DNA of 9,550 nucleotides from Bacillota bacterium. GTDB taxonomy: Bacteria > Bacillota > Bacilli > Paenibacillales > NBRC-103111. Every line of letters begins with the position of its first letter. Position 1 is the stretch's first letter. The position numbers and the translations under genes were made by a program. A model generated the notes under the pieces. That model searched no databases. It saw nothing but the letters and a program-made list of their open reading frames with translations, and had not been told where the DNA came from. Location of the stretch: positions 1 through 9,550 of the forward strand of contig JAEWMH010000059.1 in NCBI GenBank assembly GCA_023393235.1, given 5' to 3'. Positions 1 to 5,634 of the stretch are shown here, one piece after another.

Positions 1-172
1 ATTTCCCCAAACCACCTAAACGCCCCCGCACCAGCCAGATTCCTGTAGGCTCGCGACAGTCGCACCACTGGGGGAAGCCCGGACAAACTAAACACTTCGA
101 TAAACTTCATCCCCCATCGCCGGAAAGTGCTTCAGCATGGGACAACCAGCATGGGTGGGGAACGCGCAAATT
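1..172. other. Left-edge stretch without a supported gene
   Basis: I see no supported gene here. On the minus strand an open frame starts at the ATG complementary to 108-110 and runs 36 codons off the left edge without a stop. It lacks a clear ribosome binding site, and I do not recognise the peptide. A 9-base direct repeat, CAGCATGGG, occurs at 133-141 and 147-155. The stretch leads directly into the repeat array that begins at 173. Confidence 0.4.
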
Positions 173-459
173 GTAACGGAACTGAGCGACGCTTAAACCA
201 CAAAATTTCCCTCTACGGTTTTTTAACGGAACTCTCCGACTCTTAGAGACATTTTAGTGGTGTTAGAGTGGACAAAATTAGCTGTAAGAGCTGCTGAGTT
301 CCGTTACGGTTCAAATCAGCCATATTTGTTCAGCTAAAGGGTTGCTGAGTTCCGTTACGTTTCAAATTCGCCGTATTTACTCCACCTAAGAGCTGCTAAG
401 TTCCGTTACGTTTCAAATTCGTCGTATTTGTTCAGCTAAGAGTCCCCGAGTTCCGTTAC
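173..459. repeat. Diverged ~50-bp repeat array with AGTTCCGTTAC core, two units inverted against four
   Basis: Four plus-strand cores AGTTCCGTTAC lie at 297-307, 348-358, 399-409 and 449-459, a spacing of 51, 51 and 50 bases. They are embedded in longer similar units starting TAAGAG at about 285, TAAAGG at 335, TAAGAG at 387 and TAAGAG at 437. The middle units also share a TTTCAAATTCG(C/T)CGTATTT block. The complementary core (G/T)TAACGGAACT occurs at 173-183 and 223-233, 50 bases apart, so the first two units point the other way. The inverted units retain a CTTA at the equivalent distance but are more diverged. All six reading frames are interrupted, so the array is not a peptide repeat. It lacks the identical repeats and unique spacers of a CRISPR array. 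Confidence 0.85.
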
Positions 460-493
460 AGCAGCCGCCCCCCCACTTTTCAGAGCACACAGC

Positions 494-532
494 AAACAAC
501 ACCGAGGCCTAGTCTCCTTGGTGTTGTTTTTT
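494..532. terminator. Rho-independent terminator after the HAD gene, probably two-way
   Basis: The arms 494-507 (AAACAACACCGAGG) and 516-529 (CCTTGGTGTTGTTT) pair over about 14 bases with one G-U wobble and a short loop. Six T residues follow on the plus strand (527-532). The hairpin lies 30 bases beyond the stop codon of the minus-strand HAD phosphatase and so probably ends that transcript. On that strand the trailing T tract is only three long. The stronger T run faces the other way, so it may also stop plus-strand transcription coming out of the repeat array. Confidence 0.75.
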
Positions 533-561
533 GCAGCGCTATTGGAGGGCTACTCGTGCTC

Positions 562-1338
562 CTATGCCAGGCAACCCGCGTAGCGGAGGCCTGCCGCAAT
601 ACCGCCTTCATCCGCACGGGCGGTAACATAGTCCGCATAGGGCAGCAGCTCCTGGTGGGAATTGCCCATGGCGATGCCCAAGCCAACCAGCTCCAGCATT
701 TCCTTGTCGTTCAGGCCGTCGCCGAAGGCAATGGACTCCTCCCGCGGGATGCCCAATGTGTCCAGCATCACCTGGACGCCCTCCGCCTTGGAGCCGGTAA
801 GGGGAAGCACATCCATGGCATCCTCATGCCAACGGATGAAACGCAGCTCCGGCAGCTCCGCCAGATAAGGCTGCTCTTCCCCGTGCCGGCAGTGAAGAAA
901 CACCTGATAAATACTCTCGTCCCGCCAGAATTCGCTTTGTCCGCCGGGATAAAACACCTTCAGCGAATCGATGGCCGCCAGCACTGCAGCATGCTCCACA
1001 CTGTTGGTATGGTAGTTGCTTTTACCCTGGTAGACCAGCGGATGTCCGCTTTGGGCGGCAAGTCCCACCAGACGCTCCAGCACCGGCACCGGAATATGCC
1101 TATGGTACAATTCCTTGCCCCGGTACACCACGTAACCCCCGTTTAAGCTGACATAAGAATCGATGCCCAGCTCCCGGGCCAGCGGCTCAAAAAAATAAGG
1201 CGCCCTGCCGGTGGCAATCACCGGCTCAATACCGTTGGCCTTCAGCTGTGCCACAGCCAGCCGGGTATCCTCCGGTATCTTTTTGTCCTCGTCCAACAAC
1301 GTGCCGTCAATATCAAAAAATACGATTTTGTAGCCCAT
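562..1338 (-). CDS. Cof-type HAD-IIB hydrolase (sugar-phosphate/phosphatase type)
   Basis: This is a 258-residue cytosolic Mg-dependent phosphohydrolase of the haloacid dehalogenase superfamily, Cof/type IIB branch. These enzymes remove phosphate from sugar phosphates, nucleotides or cofactors; the substrate cannot be told from the sequence. All four HAD motifs are visible: DIDGT at 9-13 with Asp9 as nucleophile and Asp11 as acid/base, Thr43 in ATGR, Lys184 in SKAEGV, and GDGLND at 206-211 for the metal. The cap inserted between motifs II and III (about 85-180) is the type-IIB position, and the C-terminal AMGNS and DEGGIAAGL segments are typical. Length is normal for the family. The start is supported by AAGGAG at 1346-1351 (complement), 7 bases upstream of ATG. 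It appears to be a single-gene transcript, with a regulator diverging on the other side. Confidence 0.93.
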   Translation of the reverse strand: MGYKIVFFDIDGTLLDEDKKIPEDTRLAVAQLKANGIEPVIATGRAPYFFEPLARELGIDSYVSLNGGYVVYRGKELYHRHIPVPVLERLVGLAAQSGHPLVYQGKSNYHTNSVEHAAVLAAIDSLKVFYPGGQSEFWRDESIYQVFLHCRHGEEQPYLAELPELRFIRWHEDAMDVLPLTGSKAEGVQVMLDTLGIPREESIAFGDGLNDKEMLELVGLGIAMGNSHQELLPYADYVTARADEGGIAAGLRYAGCLA

Positions 1339-1378
1339 ACGCCCACTCCTTCTTTCATTGGTTTCTCTCTAAAGTCTG

Positions 1379-1407
1379 ATTCTATCACCTTATCGGCAGG
1401 TGGTGAA
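1379..1407 (-). promoter_or_regulatory. Possible promoter of the HAD phosphatase gene
   Basis: On the minus strand TTCACC (complement of 1402-1407) is followed after 17 bases by TAGAAT (complement of 1379-1384), about 40 bases upstream of the ATG. The -10 is close to consensus and the -35 is weak, so this is only a candidate. Confidence 0.35.
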
Positions 1408-1449
1408 GTAACCCCGCATTGGAAAAGGAATCCGGCTTCCAAAAAAAGG

Positions 1450-1479
1450 TTGACTTTTAGTTCGATATAGGACTAATAT
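1450..1479 (+). promoter_or_regulatory. Sigma-A promoter of the marR-flavoprotein operon
   Basis: TTGACT (1450-1455) and TAATAT (1474-1479) are separated by 18 bases, and the operon's first ATG lies 41 bases after the -10. Both boxes match five of six consensus bases. The spacer and -10 lie within the repeat-rich operator described separately, so a bound repressor would block RNA polymerase. Confidence 0.75.
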
Positions 1480-1497
1480 AGTACCATATAGAACTAA
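1457..1497. promoter_or_regulatory. Probable MarR operator: three TTAGTTC/GRACTAA half-sites
   Basis: TTAGTTC (1457-1463) and GGACTAA (1470-1476) form a 20-bp imperfect palindrome over the spacer and -10. A third half-site, GAACTAA (1491-1497), is a perfect inverted match to the first. The 12-mers ATATAGGACTAA (1465-1476) and ATATAGAACTAA (1486-1497) are direct repeats with one mismatch, 21 bases apart, which is two helical turns. This suits two MarR dimers, or one dimer choosing between overlapping sites, and implies autorepression of the operon. Confidence 0.7.
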
Positions 1498-1520
1498 CCT
1501 GAAGGGAGGTCCACACCCGT

Positions 1521-1970
1521 ATGACCCCACTCCGGGAAGGCGGATTTTTGATTTCCATGATCAAGCAGCTGTCCGGCCGGATATTCGACCGGCTTTTGAA
1601 GAAAGCCGGCATTGAGGATCTCAATAACGCCCAGGGTCGGATTATGTTCGCCCTGTGGAAGGAGGATCGTGTCTCGATCCGGCGGCTGACCCAAACAACC
1701 GCCCTGGGCAAAACCACCTTATCCAGCATGCTGGAGCGGATGGAGCAGGCCGGACATATTGAGCGGATTGCGGACACCGCGGACAAAAGAAGCACCTTAG
1801 TCGCTCTATCCGCCAGCAGCAAAAGCATGATGGACAAGTACCAGGAGGTTTCCGAGGATATGCTGTCCCTATTTTATGAGGGTCTCACAGAGGATGAGGT
1901 AAACCGGTTCGAAGCCACCCTGCGGCATATTCTCGCCAATTTAAACCGTTATGAGGAGGAAAACAAATGA
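1521..1970 (+). CDS. MarR-family winged-helix transcriptional repressor
   Basis: This is a 149-residue cytosolic dimeric regulator of the MarR family. The winged-helix DNA-binding region spans about 50-96. A helix-turn-helix lies in SIRRLTQTTALGKTTLSSML (52-71), and the wing is in DTADKRSTLVAL (85-96), with the family's conserved Asp/Arg pattern. The N-terminal segment (about 8-45) and the C-terminal helices (about 98-145) would form the dimer interface. The protein has no cysteine, so an OhrR-like thiol switch is excluded and the ligand is unknown. The start at 1521 is supported by GGGAGGT at 1504-1510; the later ATG at 1557 has no comparable site. It is the first gene of a two-gene operon, overlapping the flavoprotein by 4 bases, and its promoter is overlaid by palindromic half-sites, so it probably represses itself and its partner. 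Confidence 0.9.
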   Translation: MTPLREGGFLISMIKQLSGRIFDRLLKKAGIEDLNNAQGRIMFALWKEDRVSIRRLTQTTALGKTTLSSMLERMEQAGHIERIADTADKRSTLVALSASSKSMMDKYQEVSEDMLSLFYEGLTEDEVNRFEATLRHILANLNRYEEENK

Positions 1971-2413
1971 TGCAGACGGATGTCGGTCAAAAAGCGCTGA
2001 GTCTGGTGGAGCGTTCTCCCAATGTGGTGGTCGGGTCCATCGGGGAGGACGGTTTCCCCAATATGAAGATGATGTTTAACTCCCGGGTCCGGGAGGGAAT
2101 GTCCGTGTTTTACTTCACCACCAATACCTCCTCCCGCCGCACCCCGCAATTTAATGAGCGGCCGCAAGCCAGCCTTTATTTTGCCGACCAGGAGAAGTTC
2201 AACGGATTGATGCTGCTGGGGATCATGGAGGTGCTTCACGACCAGGAGTTCAAGGATCTGATCTGGCGTGAGGGGGATGAGATCTATTACCCGCTGGGCC
2301 CGACCGACCCCGATTACTGCGTCTATCGGTTTACGGCACAGAAGGGGCGGTATTACGACCAGCTGGCCTCCGCCGATTTTGAGGTTCCGCCGAAGCAGCA
2401 GATGGCACAATGA
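1967..2413 (+). CDS. Pyridoxamine 5'-phosphate oxidase-like FMN-binding split-barrel protein
   Basis: A 148-residue cytosolic protein resembling the pyridoxamine 5'-phosphate oxidase-like/general stress protein 26 group, small flavin- or deazaflavin-binding split barrels. Family-like features are the N-terminal helix (about 5-17), the strand pair VVVGSIGEDGFPNMKMM (20-36), the VFYFTTNTSSRRTPQF segment (47-62) where the phosphate of the cofactor usually binds, and the ASLYFAD strand (68-74). The domain is too short and lacks the C-terminal part of true PdxH, so vitamin B6 oxidation is unlikely; the real substrate is unknown. Its ATG overlaps the TGA of marR (ATGA), with GAGGAGGA at 1953-1960 as ribosome binding site. 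A second ATG directly after the first (1970) is equally possible. Translational coupling to marR suggests that the regulator's ligand is linked to this enzyme's substrate or redox role. Confidence 0.85.
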   Translation: MMQTDVGQKALSLVERSPNVVVGSIGEDGFPNMKMMFNSRVREGMSVFYFTTNTSSRRTPQFNERPQASLYFADQEKFNGLMLLGIMEVLHDQEFKDLIWREGDEIYYPLGPTDPDYCVYRFTAQKGRYYDQLASADFEVPPKQQMAQ

Positions 2414-2550
2414 GGCGGTTAAACTACCCTTCCGCTATCCTGAGCTAACATGGTGAACCGGTAGGCTGGATCATCTAAGAAGCTCAAGCCCGTTTCATGC
2501 AAGCTGGCTGATGAACTTTTCCGCTCCCCCCTTCGTCCAACCAAACAGCA

Positions 2551-2588
2551 GCCCATCCGCGCCTGAAGGCCGGGTGGGCATTATTCGT
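2551..2588 (+). terminator. Hairpin, probable terminator of the marR-flavoprotein operon
   Basis: GCCCATCCG (2551-2559) pairs with CGGGTGGGC (2571-2579) with one wobble, and an inner GCC-TGAA-GGC caps the stem. Only a broken T run (ATTATTCGTT) follows, so termination may be partial. The sequence resembles the terminator at 9188-9229, with a shared GAAGGCCGGG(T/C)GGGC arm. Confidence 0.55.
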
Positions 2589-2606
2589 TAAAGGGGTGCT
2601 TACAAT

Positions 2607-3182
2607 ATGCGTAAAAACAGGATGCTGTGGGGAGGGCTGGCTGCGGTTGTTCTACTTGCGGGTTTGACGGCATGGCGCTTCACCGGAACGGGGGATAAGC
2701 CGGATACAGCCTACGCCCAGGCATCTGCCGCCCCACTGCCGGAGGGGTTCAAGAAAGTTGAGACCTCCCTCCTGACCCTGGCGGTTCCTGCCTCATGGAG
2801 CGCGGAAGCAAACGGACAGGAGCTGTTTTTTACCGTCAACGGGGAAAAGGTTGGGGAAACGGAGACGCTGGACTGGTTCGATGCCCAAAGCTGGGTGCAC
2901 CACCGGCCGAATCATACGGAGCAGAAGGCGTTTACGGAGGTGACGCATATCCCCTCCCCCGAAGCCGGACAATCCAATGACCTCCGGCTGTACCGGATCA
3001 GCCTGGTGCGTACCAAACCGGCGGCACAGCTGGACCCGGACTGGCAGTATGCGGAGAGCCGCTGGTACTGGGCCGATCCCGCTGCCAAACTGGCGTACGG
3101 CGTATATTTTAACGAAGCGGCTGTGGATGAAGAGACGATGCTGAAGGCGGTTTCCACCATTGCGCTCAAGCCGGCGAAGTAA
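2607..3182 (+). CDS. Membrane-anchored extracytoplasmic protein of unknown function
   Basis: A 191-residue protein I do not recognise. Basic residues at 2-5 are followed by a hydrophobic segment at about 7-23 and then a polar Pro/Ala-rich linker to about 45. This looks like a signal anchor, or an uncleaved signal peptide, that would place the rest outside the membrane. There is no lipobox cysteine. The remaining 145 residues look globular, with many Trp/Tyr and alternating strands: LLTLAVPASWSAEA (55-68), RLYRISLVR (127-135), SRWYWADPAAKLAYGVYFN (151-169), then a helix 174-183 and a last strand. The VPASW strand, followed late by a YGVYF strand and a C-terminal helix, recalls PsbP/DcrB-like folds, but that is only an impression. 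AAGGGGTG at 2591-2598 supports this start. It has no evident operon partner, as a hairpin precedes it and hemL has its own candidate promoter. Confidence 0.75.
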   Translation: MRKNRMLWGGLAAVVLLAGLTAWRFTGTGDKPDTAYAQASAAPLPEGFKKVETSLLTLAVPASWSAEANGQELFFTVNGEKVGETETLDWFDAQSWVHHRPNHTEQKAFTEVTHIPSPEAGQSNDLRLYRISLVRTKPAAQLDPDWQYAESRWYWADPAAKLAYGVYFNEAAVDEETMLKAVSTIALKPAK

Positions 3183-3230
3183 GGCGGGGAAGTAAGACCC
3201 GGAGCAGGCCTGTCCCCCCTGTGGGAAAAG

Positions 3231-3239
3231 TGGTAAAAT
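3231..3239 (+). promoter_or_regulatory. Candidate extended -10 promoter element for hemL
   Basis: TGGTAAAAT (3231-3239) is an extended -10 (TGnTAAAAT) about 46 bases before the hemL start. No good -35 is seen 16-18 bases upstream, which is acceptable for an extended -10. A small inverted repeat, GATGT-GTTTA-ACATC (3245-3259), lies just after it in the expected leader. Confidence 0.4.
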
Positions 3240-3284
3240 AGACGGATGTGTTTAACATCTGTCGCAAAGGAGCTTGCAATCGTT

Positions 3285-4646
3285 ATGGGAACATCACGCA
3301 ACCGTTCAGAAACCCTCTACCAAGAGGCACTTCAGCATATCGTGGGTGGGGTGAACAGCCCCTCCCGTTCCTTCAAAGCAGTGGGAGGCGGTGCCCCTGT
3401 ATTTATGAAACGCGGAGAAGGCGCCTACTTCTGGGATGAGGATGGCAACCGCTACATCGATTATCTGGCCGCCTACGGGCCGATTATTACCGGGCATGCC
3501 CATCCTGTGGTTACGGAGGCGATCTGCAAGGCGGCCGCCAACGGCACGCTGTACGGAGCCCCCACGGAGCTGGAGATTACCTTCGCCAAAATGCTCAAGG
3601 AAGCCATCCCCTCCCTGGACAAGGTGCGGTTTGTCAATTCCGGCACCGAGGCCGTTATGACCACCATCCGGGTGGCCCGGGCTTATACCGGCCGCAGCAA
3701 AATCATCAAATTCGCCGGCTGTTACCACGGCCACTCCGATCTGGTGCTGGTGGCGGCGGGCTCCGGCCCGTCCACCTTGGGAACACCGGACAGCGCCGGG
3801 GTCCCTCCCACCATCGCCCAAGAAGTGATTACGGTGCCGTTTAATGACCTGACGGCACTCTCCGACGCTCTGGACCGCTGGGGGGCTGAAACCGCCGCGG
3901 TTATGGTGGAGCCGATCGTGGGCAACTTCGGCATGGTTATGCCGGAGCCGGGGTTCCTGGAGGGGCTGTGCAGCCTGACCCGGAAGCACGGGGCCGTCGT
4001 CATTTATGACGAGGTCATCACCGCCTTCCGCTTCCACTACGGCTCTACCCAGACCTTCGAGGGTCTTCTGCCGGAGGCGGTGCGGGCAAGCGGCGACGAA
4101 GCCGCGCGGAAGGCGGCCTTCGCCGCCATTGAGCCCGACCTCACCGCCCTGGGCAAGGTCATCGGCGGCGGGCTGCCCATCGGCGCGTACGGCGGGCGGG
4201 CGGAGATTATGCAGCAGGTTGCCCCGCTGGGTCCGGCCTACCAGGCCGGGACCATGGCAGGCAACCCTGCCTCCATCTCCGCAGGCATCGCGTGCCTCTC
4301 GGTGCTCCGGGAACCGGGCACCTACGAGAGGCTCGATGCACTGGCCGCCCGCCTCGCCGACGGCATCGCCGCTGCCGCCGCTGCTTCTGGCGAGCCGCTG
4401 ACGGTAAACCGCATCCGCGGCGCCTTCTCCACCCACTTCTGCGCCCACCCCGTGCGCAATTATGAAGATGCCCAAGACACGGACGGTGAACGCTTCGCCC
4501 AGTTCTTCCGGCTGATGCTGGACCGGGGCATCTGCCTGGCCCCTTCCAAGTACGAGGCCTGGTTCCTCACCACCGCCCACACGGAAGCCGATGTGGACGC
4601 CACCATCGCCGCAGCGGAGGAAGTATTCCGCGAGATGAACCGCTAA
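3285..4646 (+). CDS. hemL: Glutamate-1-semialdehyde 2,1-aminomutase (GsaB/HemL2 type)
   Basis: A 453-residue PLP enzyme of class-III aminotransferase fold, which converts glutamate-1-semialdehyde to 5-aminolevulinate, the C5-pathway precursor of haem, sirohaem and cobalamin. Diagnostic segments are HIVGGVNSPSR (18-28), NSGTEAVM (118-125), CYHGHSD (146-152), YDEVITAFRF (241-250), LGKVIGGGLPIGAYGG (289-304) with Lys291 as the PLP Schiff-base lysine, and QAGTMAGNP (320-328). The version resembles the Bacillus GsaB second copy rather than the hem-operon copy. An Ala/Glu-rich stretch of roughly 20 residues at about 258-282 sits where relatives have a short loop before PDLTALGK. The ATG at 3285 is preferred because AAAGGAG lies at 3266-3272; an in-frame ATG at 3246 lies upstream of that site. 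No other hem genes flank it, so it is probably a stand-alone isozyme. Confidence 0.93.
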   Translation: MGTSRNRSETLYQEALQHIVGGVNSPSRSFKAVGGGAPVFMKRGEGAYFWDEDGNRYIDYLAAYGPIITGHAHPVVTEAICKAAANGTLYGAPTELEITFAKMLKEAIPSLDKVRFVNSGTEAVMTTIRVARAYTGRSKIIKFAGCYHGHSDLVLVAAGSGPSTLGTPDSAGVPPTIAQEVITVPFNDLTALSDALDRWGAETAAVMVEPIVGNFGMVMPEPGFLEGLCSLTRKHGAVVIYDEVITAFRFHYGSTQTFEGLLPEAVRASGDEAARKAAFAAIEPDLTALGKVIGGGLPIGAYGGRAEIMQQVAPLGPAYQAGTMAGNPASISAGIACLSVLREPGTYERLDALAARLADGIAAAAAASGEPLTVNRIRGAFSTHFCAHPVRNYEDAQDTDGERFAQFFRLMLDRGICLAPSKYEAWFLTTAHTEADVDATIAAAEEVFREMNR

Positions 4647-4746
4647 GGCAGCGGAAGGCACGCCCATCTTCCAAGCAGGGCGCTTCCTGATTCACGGCCC
4701 TTCCGTTCTCTTAGCAGAGTCACCACAGCGCGTCATAAACCAAAAC

Positions 4747-4788
4747 GCCCCCTGTCCCGGTACATCCGGGTCAAGGGGCTTCTTTTTT
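4747..4788. terminator. Strong terminator between the convergent hemL and membrane-protein operon
   Basis: Arms 4747-4760 (GCCCCCTGTCCCGG) and 4766-4779 (CCGGGTCAAGGGGC) pair at 12 of 14 positions around a TACAT loop. TTCTTTTTT follows at 4780-4788, giving a textbook plus-strand terminator for hemL. On the minus strand the stem is followed by GTTTTGG, so it can also serve the convergent operon that ends at 4804. Confidence 0.88.
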
Positions 4789-4803
4789 GGGGCCAGGCAG
4801 CAC

Positions 4804-5247
4804 TCAATCGTCGCCCTGGTTGTTCCTCCGTTCGCTCCACCGCTGTAAAAAGATGGTGACAGCCAACACCACTGCAGAAATTCCCAGCAGCAGCAAGGCG
4901 CCTATGTCTCCGCCAGTCTCCTCCTTCAACTTGGAGGAATAGGCTATCGCCGTCATACAGGCGATAAAGGAAAGACCGCAGGCTGCCCAAGCCGCACGGG
5001 TAGATTTGGCCTTCCGCTTTACAGTCCCAGCGAAGGCTCCTGCCACTATCAGACGGATCAGATAGCTGGACATCACCATAATCATAATCAGAAACACATT
5101 CACCGGGTATTCCAGCCAGGACACCCCAAACCCGCGCAGCCCGATATCCAGCAGCAGCAGATAAAACAGCAGCATAAACGACTGGTTGCCGATGTGGTCC
5201 CGGCGCTTCACCTGCATTTCGTCAAGGCCCTTCTCCGTTTTATTCAA
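4804..5247 (-). CDS. Four-helix membrane protein, resembles DUF6773; partner of the HTH regulator
   Basis: A 147-residue integral membrane protein with four hydrophobic segments at about 23-39, 48-70, 85-104 and 114-135, and a charged C-terminus (QRWSERRNNQGDD). An N-terminal LDEMQVKRRDHIGNQ segment followed by LLFYLLLLDIGLRGF recalls the DUF6773-type proteins that sit beside small Cro/C1 regulators in Bacillales; this family name is from memory. No catalytic motif is seen, and its function is unknown. I chose TTG at 5247 as start because GGGAGG (complement of 5257-5262) lies 9 bases before it. The ATG at 5256 directly abuts that site and would not be read efficiently, although it would give a 150-residue product. 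The gene overlaps the regulator's stop by 8 bases, so translation is probably coupled. Confidence 0.8.
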   Translation of the reverse strand: MNKTEKGLDEMQVKRRDHIGNQSFMLLFYLLLLDIGLRGFGVSWLEYPVNVFLIMIMVMSSYLIRLIVAGAFAGTVKRKAKSTRAAWAACGLSFIACMTAIAYSSKLKEETGGDIGALLLLGISAVVLAVTIFLQRWSERRNNQGDD

Positions 5248-5449
5248 TCTCCTCATCCTCCCAAAACAGCTGATCCAGAGTTTTTCCCAGTCTCTTGCAA
5301 ATGGCGATGCACAAATAAATAGTGGGATTGTAATCCCCGTTTTCGATGGCGTTGATGGTTTGCCTGGTCACCCCAACCGCCTCAGCCAGCTCCTTCTGGG
5401 ACAGGTCCAGGGAAGCGCGGGCCGCCTTCAGCCGCAGATTTTTTGCCAT
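5240..5449 (-). CDS. Small Cro/C1-type HTH transcriptional regulator
   Basis: A 69-residue cytosolic DNA-binding protein that is essentially one helix-turn-helix domain of the XRE/Cro family, YozG-like. The HTH is LSQKELAEAVGVTRQTINAIENGDYNPTI (16-44), with the recognition helix around VTRQTINAIE, followed by a short helix and an acidic tail, WEDEEIE (63-69). No effector domain is present. It is the first gene of the operon with the membrane protein. Such pairs are common in Bacillales, where the regulator probably controls its own operon and the membrane protein may modulate it; that is inference. The start is supported by GAGGTG (complement of 5455-5460), 5 bases before ATG, and by a strong promoter directly upstream. 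Confidence 0.92.
   Translation of the reverse strand: MAKNLRLKAARASLDLSQKELAEAVGVTRQTINAIENGDYNPTIYLCIAICKRLGKTLDQLFWEDEEIE
5257..5262 (-). promoter_or_regulatory. Ribosome binding site that decides the TTG start of the membrane protein
   Basis: GGGAGG on the minus strand lies inside the end of the HTH gene. It is 0 bases from the ATG at 5256 and 9 bases from the TTG at 5247. Only the latter spacing suits ribosome binding, so the TTG is the likelier start. Confidence 0.6.
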
Positions 5450-5469
5450 ACCGTCACCTCTCTGATTCC

Positions 5470-5498
5470 AATATATACTTTTCTATACATTATGTCAA
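5470..5498 (-). promoter_or_regulatory. Strong sigma-A promoter of the HTH-membrane protein operon
   Basis: On the minus strand TTGACA (complement of 5493-5498) is followed after exactly 17 bases by TATATT (complement of 5470-5475), which lies about 20 bases before the start codon. The -35 is perfect. Within the spacer GTATAGAAAA is followed by GTATATATT, a near-direct repeat with GTATA spaced 10 bases apart, that may serve the HTH regulator as operator. Confidence 0.85.
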
Positions 5499-5568
5499 AT
5501 ATATTTTACATTAAGGAAGTTAAACTTTACTCCAGTCAGCTTTATCAAGAAAATTCTCAAGGGATTCT

Positions 5569-5596
5569 TTGACTATGTCGCAATCTGTTGTACAAT
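5569..5596 (+). promoter_or_regulatory. Sigma-A promoter of the DUF1761-type gene
   Basis: TTGACT (5569-5574) and TACAAT (5591-5596) are 16 bases apart, and the ATG with its AGGAGG follows 38 bases later. The promoter lies where a longer reading of the same frame would begin, which argues for the downstream ATG at 5635. It diverges from the HTH operon promoter, with 70 bases between the two -35 boxes. Confidence 0.8.
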
Positions 5597-5634
5597 GTTG
5601 GCAGGATCATGAACACCAAACAGGAGGCAATTCT

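Noticed and set aside
173..459. CRISPR array
   Set aside because: The repeats are diverged, lie in both orientations, and the bases between cores are similar to each other and not unique spacers; no cas gene is present.
556..1146. Long plus-strand reading frame (196 codons) opposite the HAD gene
   Set aside because: It lies entirely over a gene with all four HAD motifs, has no ribosome binding site and unnatural composition.
1967..2413. True PdxH pyridoxamine 5'-phosphate oxidase
   Set aside because: The protein is too short at 148 residues and lacks the C-terminal substrate-binding region of PdxH.
3246..3284. Upstream ATG of hemL adding 13 residues
   Set aside because: The ribosome site AAAGGAG lies inside that extension and the family begins at about the later Met.
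3306..4667. Minus-strand reading frame of 453 codons opposite hemL
   Set aside because: It is an antisense shadow of a highly conserved enzyme; composition is Gly/His/Arg-rich without recognisable motifs.
5569..5634. Upstream start for the DUF1761-like gene
   Set aside because: The extension covers the -35 and -10 boxes, whereas AGGAGG precedes the ATG at 5635.
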